Positions 44,230-56,492 are shown, counted from the stretch's first letter. The stretch is DNA of 64,000 nt from Cryptosporidium bovis (GCA_009768925.2 VHIT02000025.1:124001-188000), one strand, 5' to 3'. The notes: generated by a model not told the origin, from the letters alone. Translations and numbers: made by a program.

Positions 44230-47200
44230 TTAATTAATTTTATCTTTAAACTTACTAACTTCTATGCCATAAGCAAATAAACGCTCATTTCCCAATGGAC
44301 TAAATTCTAATATAACGCCAACATCATCCAATTGTGTTTGAAAAGATACTATTGGTATCATATCCTTTCCTATACCTGCTCCTGCTAATACAAATGACCT
44401 TCCCAATCTTCCAACACCTGCTCTTGTAACTACTGTAGGGTCATTCATTGTTGGTGATGTTGTACTTAATAACACTTGCCAACCATTGCCCCAATTACCC
44501 AAAAAATCCGTTGTTCTAGTCATGAAATTTCTTATTACTGTAAATTGGTATCCTCTTAATCCTACTGCCATTCCATATGATTTATTTCTCACATTTGTAG
44601 CTACATCCACAAACAATGTTTTATATGATGCAATTGCCTAGTGGTATTATTATAATTAAGTAAATATATTGCTATGATGCGAATTAAAATAAACTTACCT
44701 CAGTTGAAAATTGCTGCCCAACAAGGATGTCTTTTTGAGAAAAGTTATGTCTCGCTGATAAACTTATATCCCTAACTGTTATATGTTCAGCATATTCTCT
44801 CAATCCAAATGAAGCCAATGTTGACGTTAAAAAGTATCTTGCTTGTAGATCAACACCCCACGCATTTATTGTTGTTGATCTATCTATCCTAACACCATAT
44901 AATCCATCTGTATAACCAAATGTAATAAAACGTCCCAATTGTGGTATATTTTTACCCGATAAAACAGATAATATTGTCTTATCATAAGATAAACCCAGTG
45001 TTACTGCTTCTTCTACATATGATTCACCTATAAAACCCGAACCAAAATTATTACCTACCCTCACAAAATGTCCACTTTCCCTCACTAATGGTGCATATCT
45101 AATTAACCAATCTCTCCATAATACATTTTGAAAAATAGCATGTATCATTGGCTCACTCGGTAAACTTCTATTATACACATTATTACTAGTTGATTGCACT
45201 GTTGCTTTCAATTCTCCTCCATTACCATCAAAACCACTATTTCTATCTTGAAATTGTCTGTTGAACAATAAATATGACTTATCTCCCGATCCACCTGTAA
45301 TACTTTCTCTCCCTACTTTTGGTGTACTCACCATTGACTTACCAGTTATTTGTGACCTGACACCATTTATATTTGGCTGAATGTTTATTAACTCATTTCT
45401 TTTCACATTTGAATCAAATGACCTATAGTTAATACCATTCGCGTTATACTCATCCATCAATATTAGTTTTCTTGCTCCTAGTGATCCATTTGCTAATTTA
45501 TCCACATTATAGTAATCACCTCCATTGTTTTTCGTTATTATTACATCATTACTGGACTCCTTATTGTCACCCCATCTTCTTTTATCCCAAGCTCCAGCAT
45601 TCATGATTTCATCTTTCTTAGCTATTTTATTCAAATTTGAAACCTTTACTTCACTCCCATCATCAAGGACATAATTATCCCAGTACTGTTGCTTTAAAGA
45701 CGAATTTTGTGATTTTAAAGCCAATGGTGAACTTTTCTCAATATTGTTTTTGGTAATACAGTTTTGAGTTTCCATACTTTGTGGAACATTATACATCTTC
45801 ACCATGCATTTTAATGATATCTTTGAACCTTGATTCACTCCATTACTACTCTCACCAACTCCGCTCACATTCCAGTTTTTGTTAGATATTGAAAATATTA
45901 AATGTCCTGTTTTATTAATTAATATAGTCATATTTACACCACCTACTGGACAACCGTTTAGTATCAATACACTATTATTATTATTATTATTATTGTTATT
46001 CACGTTAATACCAATACTCAGTTCTTTTATTCGGTTGTATTCACAATAACTTGGCCATAGATATATTCTCTTTAAATAATCCAAATCATTTATGCTGTTT
46101 TTTCTTATATCCAACTTATTATCAAATATGTGTTCATTTTCATCATTTGGTACATTCACGTTATTGTCTATTCCAGCAGTGAATAGTGTTGACAATAACA
46201 TACCGTACATTGTTGCATCTCTTAATTCGTTATTTGTTAAATACCTTCTATTATTGCTACTTCCGCTGTTAAATTCTGATTCTATTAAACGACCTCTCAC
46301 AGTTTTATACCATTTTACATTCGAATAACAAATACTCATATTTATTCCATTCAAACTACATATACATACAACCACTATTGATAGTTTTGATGGCAACTCA
46401 AATTCCCAAAACAAATCATCATCTTCATTAAAATAATAATAATAACTGTTCTTTTCTTTTTCATCCTCTTTATTGCCTGCAATTCTGTTCCTTCTGCCTC
46501 TATCTGATATCCTCACATTATTATTATAATTACCAATATTCAGTCTATTCCTTTTTAACCTTATTTTTTCCTTTTCAGACTCACTTTGTTCCTTCCACAA
46601 AAATCTGTCGAATGGATCTATTCTGTATACTCTATATTTGTACTTCTCTGTATTATATTCATACACAAAATTGCAATTGTTGCTATATTCCATGAATATG
46701 ATAAGTGAATCTCTTCTTTTGTTATCTATATGTTTTATTCAAAACAGAAATTTTAGTTAATTATGTCATCAATTTGTTAGTTATTTCTTGATTAATAAAC
46801 TTACCCTTAACTTCATAAAACGATTTTGCTATTAGTATCGTACCATTACAGGATATTTTTATGCCTTTTGATACTAAAAACCCACCATTTTTTAATATGT
46901 TTTTTGTATCTCTGTTTTCAGTTGTATTTGAATTATAATCCTCTTCATAAATCATTTCTTCAGTTATCACTGGTATCTCTTTGTTGTACATTTTTTTAAC
47001 TTTTTCATTTAATAACTTAATTATATTGTTATTCACTGGAATACTAACTACTACACCATTTTCATTACACCAGGACGATGGTGGTATTTCCCTTGGAACT
47101 CCGTATTTATTTAACCAATACTTGCTAAACCTATGTAATTTATTATTTTTTCTTTTTATTATCTCATTTCCATTTTCTATACCTTCTCTTATTTCTGAAA

Positions 47201-47336
47201 TATTAAATGAAGTATTACTCTTTATTCTGCCAAATTTAATCAATAATAATAATAATAATAATATTAGTGACAATCGTATTACTTTGTTTAATATACAAAA
47301 TCTATTATTTGCTTTACATTTTAATATATTTAACAT
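44230..47336 (-). CDS. Large secreted or membrane protein, three exons, unknown family
   Basis: I do not recognise this protein. The model is complement(join(44230..44637,44699..46725,46805..47336)), 988 aa. Intron 1 (79 nt) and intron 2 (61 nt) both begin GTAAGT; the acceptors are CATATAG and CCACTAG, and both joins keep frame (EVK|DNKRRD and FSTE|AIASYK). Residues about 18-36 (a long Leu run followed by IKFGR) form a signal peptide or anchor. The leucine run is encoded by repeated TTA codons. The middle holds Asn runs and disordered Ser/Asn/Arg-rich sequence. The last 300 residues are ordered, Gly-rich and alternate polar and hydrophobic residues (for example LGRSFVLAGAGIGKDMIPIV), which suggests a beta-rich domain. 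It would be exported or on the surface. It is the downstream neighbour of the C2 protein on the same strand. Confidence 0.85.
45973..46000 (-). repeat. Asparagine codon run (ATT/AAT)n
   Basis: Trinucleotide repeat inside the 988-residue protein gene; encodes about nine Asn. Confidence 0.85.
47243..47264 (-). repeat. Leucine codon run (TTA)n in the signal segment
   Basis: About seven successive TTA codons make the hydrophobic core of the signal peptide or anchor of the 988-residue protein. Confidence 0.8.
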
Positions 47337-47781
47337 TCATTTACTATTTAATATTATTATTTATTAATAAAAATGTTATAATCACGTTTTTTATTTTAAT
47401 TCATCTTTTACTAATACATGTTTATATATTAACTTTAAACATTTCCTTTTATTATTATTATTATACCATTTCTTTATTATTTATCTTTGCATGTCTCGTT
47501 TTTTTGTCAAAATAAATAATTGTATTTTTTTGCATTCGATTTTATTATTAACATTTCAAAAATTGCTACTTTTCACTATCAATTTATTCCCATTTCTATA
47601 AAAAAGAAATAAAAGTTATTACATCTACCCCAAATTATTGTTCCTTGTTTCATCTCAGATTCAGTTCAGTTCTTAAAGTAACTCCTTTTCTTTTCCTTCC
47701 TCATTCTTGTTTCCAACTCATTTATATTCTAAATAGAAATGTATATGAACGTATTAATTAATTAAATACATTGTTTTATTT
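47337..47781. other. Intergenic, 988-residue gene to C2 protein gene
   Basis: A 445-bp very AT-rich interval with T-rich tracts: promoter of the secreted gene and 3' flank of the C2 gene. No known motif core seen. Confidence 0.55.
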
Positions 47782-50700
47782 TTAATAATTATTATAAGAG
47801 ATACACACTCTTATTATCACTAAAAGCAAACTTACAGTCCAAGGTATATGCACTCCCAGAAATATCCATGTTGATAACACTCCCCCTACTAAAGGAAATA
47901 TTTTTGGATATATGAAAAAGTGTGCCTTTTTACCAGTTAAATATTACAATAAATAACAAAATATTTAATTTATATAAAACTTACCTCATCCTGCGGTAAT
48001 TCAATAAATATTTCAAATCTTTTTGCACCAACTATAAATGATCTTATGTCATTTGAATCTGCTGTAGAAAAGTGTATTGGAAAACCTGTAAATGTATTCA
48101 TTGGAAAAGTTGGGAAATTAATTGATTGCCAATCATAATATATCTGCTCCATTCTATAATACCAATTCCATTTCATCATTTGATCTGACACATACTTGAA
48201 TGGTCTGTTTAATTTTCTCCATGGAGGTGGAAGGATCTCTTCATCATCGTTCTCGCTATATTCATTGTCATCACTATTTCTCTTCTGTTTTTTATGTTCC
48301 TCCTCTTTTTCTCCATTTAAATTTTCCTTATCCTCTTCCTGCAAAAGTATTTGGCTTTTATTTGCACTTTTTTTATCATTTTCAATATCTTCCTTTAAAT
48401 CATGACTTAAATCCTCAGTTGGCTTTTCCCAATTTTTTATTCTCGCTCTAAATCCTATTTTAGACAAATCAACTCCTTTCTCTGGTAATTCAGATTCTAC
48501 TGTAAGTTCATCAACAGTTCCTTTCTCTGTCAATGCATTCCAAAGCATAGAATCATTTCTAGCTCTCTCACTCTCATCTTCATTATCTTCCTTTTTTTCC
48601 TCCATATTTAATATTTCTTTTTCCATAATATTCTTTGAATCAACAGTTTCATCACCAATTTTTTTTGGTATCTCACCAAATGTGAATGATGAATTCATAT
48701 TATCACCTAGCTCAGTATTTGCAATGATATTTATATCGTCACTGACTCTTCTTGGTGGGACATCCAGTACCTGATGTTTCATTTCGCTTTTTAATGCCTT
48801 TGCAAACTCTTTTGTTCCTTTATTTTCTTGTAAACCGTTATCGTTATTTCGTGTAATCTGTGGCTTTCCATGAATATTATAATTCATATATGACGAATTG
48901 TGAACCTGAGTATTTACTAATTGTTTATTATTGCCACTACTACCAATATTATTATTAATGTTATTAACATTATTTATTAACTGAGAGTTTGGATCGTATT
49001 TTAAAGATGGAAATTCTGACATAAAATCCCTCCCTTTATTATCTGGATTTCCATTTCCATTATTTGACGCTTTTATTGCCATATCAGTATAGCACTTGAG
49101 TGATAAATTACCATCTTTACTCTCTTCTTGGTTGTTCTCCTTAGACACACCATACAAAATCGCATTCGAGTATTCTGATTGTGGATCCTGATTCACAGAT
49201 TCACCACTTTCCCCAGGTTTGATATCTTTTGTTATCAACATACCGTCGTAATCTTTCTTTTTTTTAAGCCTATTTTTTCTCTTATTCTCTTTTTCTTGCT
49301 TTTCTCTTAACTCTTTTTCTTCTTTTACCACCATCTCCTTTGTTTTCAAGGCTGACCAAGCTGTATGACCCTCAGGTGGTCCCGGATCATACAAAGGATC
49401 CAAATTCAACCTAAATTCTAACAAGGTCAAATATGCATCTATTCTTGATTTTAGTTCCTCACTCCTATCAAATGATGTGTTTTTACCGGAATTTTGCCTT
49501 AACAAAACTATATTCTCTTCCAGTGAAATTGCTATTGCATCTTCTATTTTTTCTATGGCTCTTCCTTGTAATGGTGGTTCTATTATCAAGTCGTTGAATA
49601 CACTATCAGGCTTAGATCCACAAAAAGACCTCCACTTATATGGGTTCTCCAAATCATAAGATATCACTGCCGGGTGGTGATTTCCCAAATTACCCCATAT
49701 CTGACGATGATTAAATACAAGCTCTATTGTACTATAAGGTACATATGCTATTAGTTCAGGTGTTAAAAATCTCTTATCTGGAACTATTGGAATGTTCTTT
49801 ATGTATTCCGATATGACCTTTTTAATATTGTCTAAACTAGTTTTCTTGAATTTTTGTTTTTCAGATTTTCTATTACCAACATCATCATTTTCCTCCTCAA
49901 TAGGATTCGTGTAATCCAATTCCTTTGGATCTATTTTTATATCTGGTACCATAAATTCACCCCATATATCTATTCCCATATTATTTGTTTCATGTTTTTC
50001 AATATATTTAATCTCACCTGTTTGTTTTAACCATTCAAACCACTGTTGCAAATACAAACCATTGTAATATTCCCTCTCAATCTCAAACTGTCTAACTCTT
50101 TCAATATCATTTGGTACCTCTATATCTGTATTATTGTTATTCACAGACTGTATTACAGAAGGTGATTGTTGGTAGGGATTCACTATTTTATAAAATGAAT
50201 CCATACCATATCTACATGGTAATACGTATCTTTGTTTATTAGTTACTTCCCAAAATTGAATATGACCAAATTTATGTCTTGTCATTATCCACATATGTTC
50301 CAATGTGCCATTTTCTATTGTTCCCTTGCATACATATGCATCAAATCCTAGTCCCAATAAACAACTACAAAACATTAATACGTGGTCTGCTATGCTACCT
50401 TTTTTTGAAAGCAGAAACAAATTTGGTGGTATTAAATCAGGTATTTTACCTGGTGGATTAATCTGACTTTCTGTTGTTATGTACATGAAATTGTTTATCC
50501 AATGTAACAAACTCCCTTCATTTGAAATAAGATTTGGAACTGCTATTGGTGATAAAAATGAACATAAGGGCAAACTTTCATCAGTCTGAGGGTGCTTTTT
50601 AATAACTGAAAAATTCCTTTTATCGGGAGCAGTACTAAACCACTGTTTATATATCCCCTTCCATTTATGAAAATCTCTATTCCACCTATTTGAAAGTTGT

Positions 50701-52896
50701 TTCCATATATTCGTAACTGCTTTTGATGAAGGTGGTGGTGGAACAACAACATCCGGTGGAAATGGTGGTATAAAAAACATCTCAAAATGAACGCTTGGTT
50801 TTGTAAATTCATTACCAAAATCTTTAGATCTAAGTGTTAAATTCATATTCAATACCAAAGTATTATATTTCATAGTATATAATTTGTTTGTTGAAAATAA
50901 CGTGCCTTCTTTATCATCTATTTTTTCTTCATCATCAAAATTTGGTTTTCCATCTGCTCTCCTTGATTTGTTGTCCATTAATCCTTCTGATAAACATCTT
51001 GTGTCTTCTTTTCCTATTCTATAAATTTTATTCAAATCAACCTCCCCTGAGCCCAATAATATCGATGATGTGTCACTTTTGTTCCATACTTCTATTTTAA
51101 CCGGTCCTTTGCATAATAAATCAATGGGTAAGCATTTCCTTCTAAAACTAGTTATCAATAATTCTCTTTGATCCAGCAATCTTACTGGGAAGTACAAGTT
51201 CTGATTATATACAGGTCTCCTTGTCTTCTCTCTCACCGAGGATGTATTAGTTATCCCATCCCATTTAACTTTAACTATTGGGTCAGAAGTACCTGTTACA
51301 CCATCTGCTGCAGCTAGATTGTCGCATTTAAATAATCTAAATACTAAATACCTTTCACTCAAATTCAATTGCGAAATTAATGCCGCACCTGCTGATATTT
51401 GTGTTGGCCTACTTCTTATATTCTCTGGAAGCTGCCCAGTACTTCTAGAATAACAAAACACGTTCCCTATAACCTCTCCTGCTATTATTTTGTAAATATC
51501 TATAGTTACCCTCTTTATTGTTGTCCTCACTAATGGATAACTCTCCACAGAAGCCAGCGATATTAATGCTGCTCCTATTACTGTAGGACCAAATTTTAAG
51601 TAAGCTAATACTTCAAGTATTAAATATGAATTTTTAAGTTGAAAGCTTGTACCTGTAAACACAAATTTACACGGTGATTCCCAATATCCACCAACAGAAT
51701 ATGATGTTACAAAAGTACCTAAGCAAAGAGAAGTTAATATCAATTGATAAATGATAAATATTTTCTTCGCATTTTCAACTTACTCCTAGAGGATGATCCC
51801 GAGGAAATGTCATTAGATAAAGGTGCCCTTATTCTTAATATTTTAGGTGCCCTTTTAATTTCAATAGGAAGCTTTCTGTTTGGTATGAATGTCCAATTTT
51901 CAAGAGATATATCATAATCAAATACCTCGTTTAATTGCATCGTAACTCTTGTTCTGTGAACCTCAAAACTTTTTTGGTTTACATCCCTCCTTGGACGTCC
52001 ATCTTTACCTAATGGTGCAGGTAAATGCTTCTTAAATAACAATGAAGTCTCTGGCTCACTATCTAATATGTCTTTCAGTGTAATGCTTACAGAAGCCAAA
52101 AGTTGATTAAATGTAAATGTTTTTATTGACCAAAGCTTAATAGATATTTTAAACATATCTAATTCTGAATATGAAACGCACAATATTTTCCTTGGCCAAA
52201 CCATTATTGGGAATCTCAAAAGTCTTACTTCACCAGGAGATAGACTCGTTGCCGCTGTGTAAACCATCGTTCTTTTCAGTGTTCCTGCATAATCTCTCTC
52301 TGGATTAACATGACCAAATTCAATAACATAAAAAAAGTCTTGTGGTGTTGTTTCTAAATTTTCGCTTGTATGTATAAAGAACGAAGCTTCCCATAGTCTC
52401 ATTTTTTTCATATAATCCAATTCAAATTCAAATTTTCTTTTTATTAATTTTGACTCATCTTCCTTATTTTGCCTCTCTCTTTCATCCTCCTCATCCAACT
52501 CCTCTATCTCCGCTGATTCAAATTCCCCCTCGTCCTCCTCTGACTCGGGTTCTTCTTCCATCTCAATAGCTTGGCTTATTGGTTTATCATTTTTTTTTTG
52601 AGTTCTATATCCTCTTACATCAAATAGTGGAACCTCATACCTACTTTTATCTGCATTTCATTTAATATTGGCCATTTTTTTGTTAATTTTCAAAAAAAAG
52701 TAAATCAATTTCTCTACGCCACAACAAAGGTAAAATTTGAGTTATTTCACCCCAACTTACCTACTATGTTCTCTTCGTACTCTATCTCATCTTTAAAATC
52801 TAATCTCCAAATCTCACCCTCATCAAACCCAGAGTTTTTTTGTAACTCGGTGTCAACTTGTCTATTATTATTCTTTTTTTTCTTATTTTTTGCCAT
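47782..52896 (-). CDS. Multi-C2 and transglutaminase-like protein, CC2D2A/CEP76 class
   Basis: The model is complement(join(47782..47925,47985..51718,51784..52650,52761..52896)), 1626 aa. All three introns (59, 65 and 110 nt) have GTAAG donors and keep frame. Exon 1 starts MAKNKKKK. C2-like domains lie at about 130-300, 345-440 and 450-600; the third has the calcium-loop phrase TGTSDPIVKVKW. A transglutaminase-like domain (about 765-1020) includes SKKGSIADHVLMFCSCLLG, EHMWIMTR and IQFWEVTNKQRY. A long charged, Asn-rich linker (1080-1520) leads to the conserved C-terminal module FTGFPIHFST...FFIYPK...VLSTWIFLG, completed by the last exon. Human CC2D2A (transition zone) and CEP76 (centriole) share this order, and CC2D2A has a similar length. 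The enzyme fold in the family is thought inactive. The final exon could instead splice on after base 47834. Confidence 0.82.
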
Positions 52897-53289
52897 CTCT
52901 ATTCAGTTATTGACCTATTTTAATTCTAGTTTTAGAAAAACTACTTTTTTCATTCTTGTTCCTTTTATTTGAATCTCTAAAACATGTAGATCAAACCACT
53001 TTAGCATGCACCCCACATCTCCCGCCTCATCGTTATTTGACCTATTTGATTAAATGCATGCAACAAAAAACCCTTATTAACAAACAAGACTGAAAGCGAA
53101 AAAGAATGGATTGTAATAGATAAATTTTAAGCTTAAAACATGAGGCTGATCTCCATTGTAAGATATTTATGTTTAACTAATAAATACCTGTTTGAGAAAT
53201 AATATAGGAATTGGCATTATCATTAAAATAGTGTTTCTAAAAAGATAGAAACAATTGTTTGAAATGCATATCACACTTTAAGTACAAGT
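52897..53289. promoter_or_regulatory. Divergent promoter, C2 protein (-) and GT92-like (+)
   Basis: 393 bp with GCATGCA at 53004-53010 and TGCATGCA at 53055-53062, flanking a C-rich patch that includes CCCGCC (53021-53026). Confidence 0.55.
53004..53062. promoter_or_regulatory. Two GCATGC sites around a C-rich patch
   Basis: GCATGCA (53004-53010) and TGCATGCA (53055-53062) are about 51 bp apart, roughly five helical turns. Confidence 0.5.
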
Positions 53290-54936
53290 ATGAGAAAGGC
53301 ATATATACGGCTAATACTAACAGTAATTGTCTTATTGGGAATAATATTTATATACACATATAGTCAATATTTGTTGATTTACAAGTCAAGAAGCCGAGTC
53401 AGTGAACATATTTTTTTGAATTTCGAGTCAAGCAATGAATTATCATATAAGGAAGGAAAAAATGGCAAGATAATTAATGGCAGGGACGACTGGAATGAAT
53501 TAAAATTAAAATATCAAACTATAAAAGACGGAGTAATATCGAGGAGTGAACATAAAATATATGTTTATTCGGCGTATTTGGACACAAGAACAAAGGATGA
53601 CGGTGCTATTATTGGAATAAGAGTAAATAGTTTAATTCCATATGAATCAAATGTGAACATTGGCATTGGGTGTAAAGTAATGATAGAGGATAAAGGTTAC
53701 TCTAAATTTATAGATGGAAAAACTAGAGTATTTATACATAAAGAACACCACAAAAAGGAGTTTGTTGCATCTACAATTTACTGCAATACAAGAAATGATT
53801 CTGTACTATTGAAAGAAAACGTGGATTTTAAGTTGAGTGTAGCTATTATACTGTACGAAATTGAGAACGAGGAAAATTTTTCAGAGATAACACTAAAAGT
53901 CAAAAGTACATTAGACCCAGGTCCAGAAGATAAGAACTACTTAAGTATATGTGTAAGACCTTGGTGGGGAGAGCCTACTTCGATAAATGGAGAAAAAATA
54001 AATAATAAGCAAATATTCAGTAATATAGGATTGCTTTTGGAGTTTATAAACGCACATATAAAATTAGGGATAGACAAAATATACATGTACGAGAATTACT
54101 TAGGGTTGAGTGATGACGTGTTAAAATTGATAGAACTCTATTCTAATGAAAAAAAAATACTTGAAATAGTGCCATTTAGGATTCCAATTTTGCCATTTAA
54201 ACAGGTTTGGGATTTTGCACAAACAAGTATGATACAAGATTGTTTACTAAGAAACACTAACAAAAGTGAATATTTGTTATTTGTTGATACCGATGAGTTT
54301 TTGTTTCCAACAAATAGTAAATATAATCTAAGGAGCTATTTTAAATTATTAGATTCAAGTAAGAATAGCAACAATATTGGTGCATTATGGATACCTATGC
54401 ATTTTCACTTTCTGGAATGGGAAACCGACGTCGAGAACAAAAATAGATACAAGGAAATAGAGACGAAAATAATGAATTACTGTGAGAATATAGAATTTGT
54501 TCTATACGAAAAAACTTGTAGGATGAGAAAATCAGGGACTACAAAAGGAGAGAAGGCGAGAAGGAAGGTTGCTGTCAAGCCAAACAAAGTGCTTTACATG
54601 GGTATACACGAACCAGAAAAAATGTTTAAAGACTACAAATTCATAAAGTCTCCAGTAATAAATGTCAAAGAGAGTGTTATCTACAATAATTCTGATTCAG
54701 TTGGCTTAATTCTACATCACTATAGAAAAGCGACAAGTTTAGTTAATAATGATCCAAAACAAAAAGAATTGTTCTCGATGTATTCTAACAATAATTGTTC
54801 TTTCAATGGCAATTCAAGTATGAATAACCAAACAGTTACTATTGACAATATTGTTTGGGACTTATTTGGAATAGACATCTACAACAAAATATTAGAGGAT
54901 ATAATAAAAATAAAACTAGTTAATAAATATAAATAG
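53290..54936 (+). CDS. GT92-like (DUF23) type II membrane glycosyltransferase
   Basis: A 548-aa protein. A signal anchor covers residues about 7-28 after a short basic tail, then a stem. The catalytic GT-A-like domain (about 220-520) has the GT92/DUF23 marks: YLSICVRPWWGEP with its Pro-Trp-Trp, the helix NIGLLLEFINAHIKLGIDKIYMYENY, a metal-binding DTDEFLFP near residue 331 and a C-terminal HHYR near residue 477. Animal and plant GT92 enzymes add beta-galactose to N-glycans, glycolipids or pectic galactan in the Golgi. The acceptor here cannot be told. With the GalNAc-transferase at 16189 it is the second Golgi glycosyltransferase in the window. Single exon; start at the ATG at 53290. It runs convergently into the RMD1-like gene with 77 bp between stops. 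Confidence 0.85.
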   Translation: MRKAYIRLILTVIVLLGIIFIYTYSQYLLIYKSRSRVSEHIFLNFESSNELSYKEGKNGKIINGRDDWNELKLKYQTIKDGVISRSEHKIYVYSAYLDTRTKDDGAIIGIRVNSLIPYESNVNIGIGCKVMIEDKGYSKFIDGKTRVFIHKEHHKKEFVASTIYCNTRNDSVLLKENVDFKLSVAIILYEIENEENFSEITLKVKSTLDPGPEDKNYLSICVRPWWGEPTSINGEKINNKQIFSNIGLLLEFINAHIKLGIDKIYMYENYLGLSDDVLKLIELYSNEKKILEIVPFRIPILPFKQVWDFAQTSMIQDCLLRNTNKSEYLLFVDTDEFLFPTNSKYNLRSYFKLLDSSKNSNNIGALWIPMHFHFLEWETDVENKNRYKEIETKIMNYCENIEFVLYEKTCRMRKSGTTKGEKARRKVAVKPNKVLYMGIHEPEKMFKDYKFIKSPVINVKESVIYNNSDSVGLILHHYRKATSLVNNDPKQKELFSMYSNNNCSFNGNSSMNNQTVTIDNIVWDLFGIDIYNKILEDIIKIKLVNKYK

Positions 54937-55013
54937 TACATTATCAATATATATGATTCTAAATAAACCAAAAATAAATTTAGTAATTAGTGATGACTAT
55001 CATCAAACCCATC

Positions 55014-56492
55014 TTAATAACTGTGAAAAAATATATGTCTAATTCCAGATGCAAAACAATTGATTGTAAGTAAGATTATGACAATCCAAGTAAGTCTGTT
55101 TGCCTGATTGGTCTGGTATTCCTCTGTAATTACCTTTAAAAGTTCTTGCATCATCACAATCCTTCTATTTAGGACTTCAAACCTTTCAGATATTCGAAGA
55201 TGTTCTTGAAGACTACTCCAAGTCGAGTGGAATTTACAATTGTGCCAAAATAATTCAGGAATATCCAAAAAGTCTTCAACGAGATTAACCTCAATCTGGT
55301 AAGAATATAATTCAGAAAACTTTTTCCTTATTTGAGGCATTTTAACTTTATATTCCTCTTCCACAACACTATATGCTCCAACTTGAGCAAGTTTAAGAGG
55401 AAGATACTTTATACTAGCTACACAGTCATCAATAAAATTTTCGAATAAAGACAAACGTATACTTTGCCTAATAGACAAAGAAAAGGCAAGTTTTTCTTCT
55501 GCACTCCTTGTTTTGAGATTAACAACATCTGAAATCATTTTTCTGTTACTTTTATAAAGTCTACTTATAGCAAAGTTACCATATTTATAAAGCATTGTCT
55601 TATATTGACATTTTTTGGAATGTTTACCTGAAAAACTCTTTATTGAGTAAAGAGAAAGAAATGCAAGCACATCATCGAGTCTTTCATCACTTTTTTTCGG
55701 AGAGTTAACAAAATGTGTTCCTGGGTTAGAACCAACCTCTTCATTACACCAAGCAATTACCACGCCATTTTTAAAAACAAAAATAGGGTTTTCAAGTCTT
55801 TTCCAGTAATTCTTGTCAAGCATATTTTCTCCTTTTTCAAGGGTATCTATTATATCTGTTTCGTATTCTATTTTTTTGTTATTATTGCTGTTATAATCAT
55901 TGTCACTCAACAACTTTTGTTTTTCATTGTTATTAATTCCATCCAGAACCAGGTCATTTAAATCTGAATTCTGCTTACATTCATTCTTCACCTTTAAATT
56001 CAAACTCTCTCCATACAACATATAGTCCAAATTAAATGAATTTGAGGGCACTTGCAATATTGATCTCGAGCCATATATTCCTGCAGGAAACAATACCAGA
56101 CCTGTTTTTCCTTGTGTTGCCCAGGTAACCTCTAATTTATTAAAATAAGGAATAAGATCAAATACTAGTATGCTTTTTTCTTTATCCACATACCAATGAT
56201 AATAATTATGTTTATCAAGTGCAAGCCTTAAACTTTCTAAGTTGTAGCCTTCACATAGACAAAATCCTCTAATTACGTTAAAACTCTCCCCCAAATCTGC
56301 TTCACATCCCATCTCATTTACTTCCAAAACTTCTGAGTAGTACCCACATAAGTTGTTTCCACTCCATTTGTTATTTACCCTAGTCCCGTAGGACCTTCCC
56401 CCATGCCTTCTTTTTACTGAGTTGTTTACTCCTGTATTATTATTCCGTTCTCTTTGCATTTTATCCTCAATTATATCATTCTTTAAACCCAT
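55014..56492 (-). CDS. RMD1/RMND1-family (DUF155) protein
   Basis: A 492-aa protein with the DUF155 core at about 235-465. Diagnostic stretches are VVIAWCNEEV, EEKLAFSLSIRQSIRLSLFE, VNLVEDFLDIPELFWHN and RFEVLNRRIVMMQELLKVI. A single C-terminal membrane span (IVIILLTINCFASGI, about 468-485) closes the protein, as usual for the family. Human RMND1 and yeast Rmd8/Rmd1 belong here; RMND1 supports mitochondrial translation, while Rmd1 and Rmd8 are cytosolic or membrane proteins of unclear role. The N-terminal 60 residues are basic and Asn-rich and not a clear transit peptide. In a Cryptosporidium-like cell, whose mitosome has no genome, a role in organelle translation is not possible, so the function is open. 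Single exon; start at the ATG at 56492. Confidence 0.86.
   Translation of the reverse strand: MGLKNDIIEDKMQRERNNNTGVNNSVKRRHGGRSYGTRVNNKWSGNNLCGYYSEVLEVNEMGCEADLGESFNVIRGFCLCEGYNLESLRLALDKHNYYHWYVDKEKSILVFDLIPYFNKLEVTWATQGKTGLVLFPAGIYGSRSILQVPSNSFNLDYMLYGESLNLKVKNECKQNSDLNDLVLDGINNNEKQKLLSDNDYNSNNNKKIEYETDIIDTLEKGENMLDKNYWKRLENPIFVFKNGVVIAWCNEEVGSNPGTHFVNSPKKSDERLDDVLAFLSLYSIKSFSGKHSKKCQYKTMLYKYGNFAISRLYKSNRKMISDVVNLKTRSAEEKLAFSLSIRQSIRLSLFENFIDDCVASIKYLPLKLAQVGAYSVVEEEYKVKMPQIRKKFSELYSYQIEVNLVEDFLDIPELFWHNCKFHSTWSSLQEHLRISERFEVLNRRIVMMQELLKVITEEYQTNQANRLTWIVIILLTINCFASGIRHIFFHSY

Noticed and set aside
51719-51783. Two separate genes (273 and 1257 codons) instead of one C2 protein
   Set aside because: The frames overlap by four bases, but a 65-nt GTAAGT..TTAG intron joins them, and the family architecture spans the junction.
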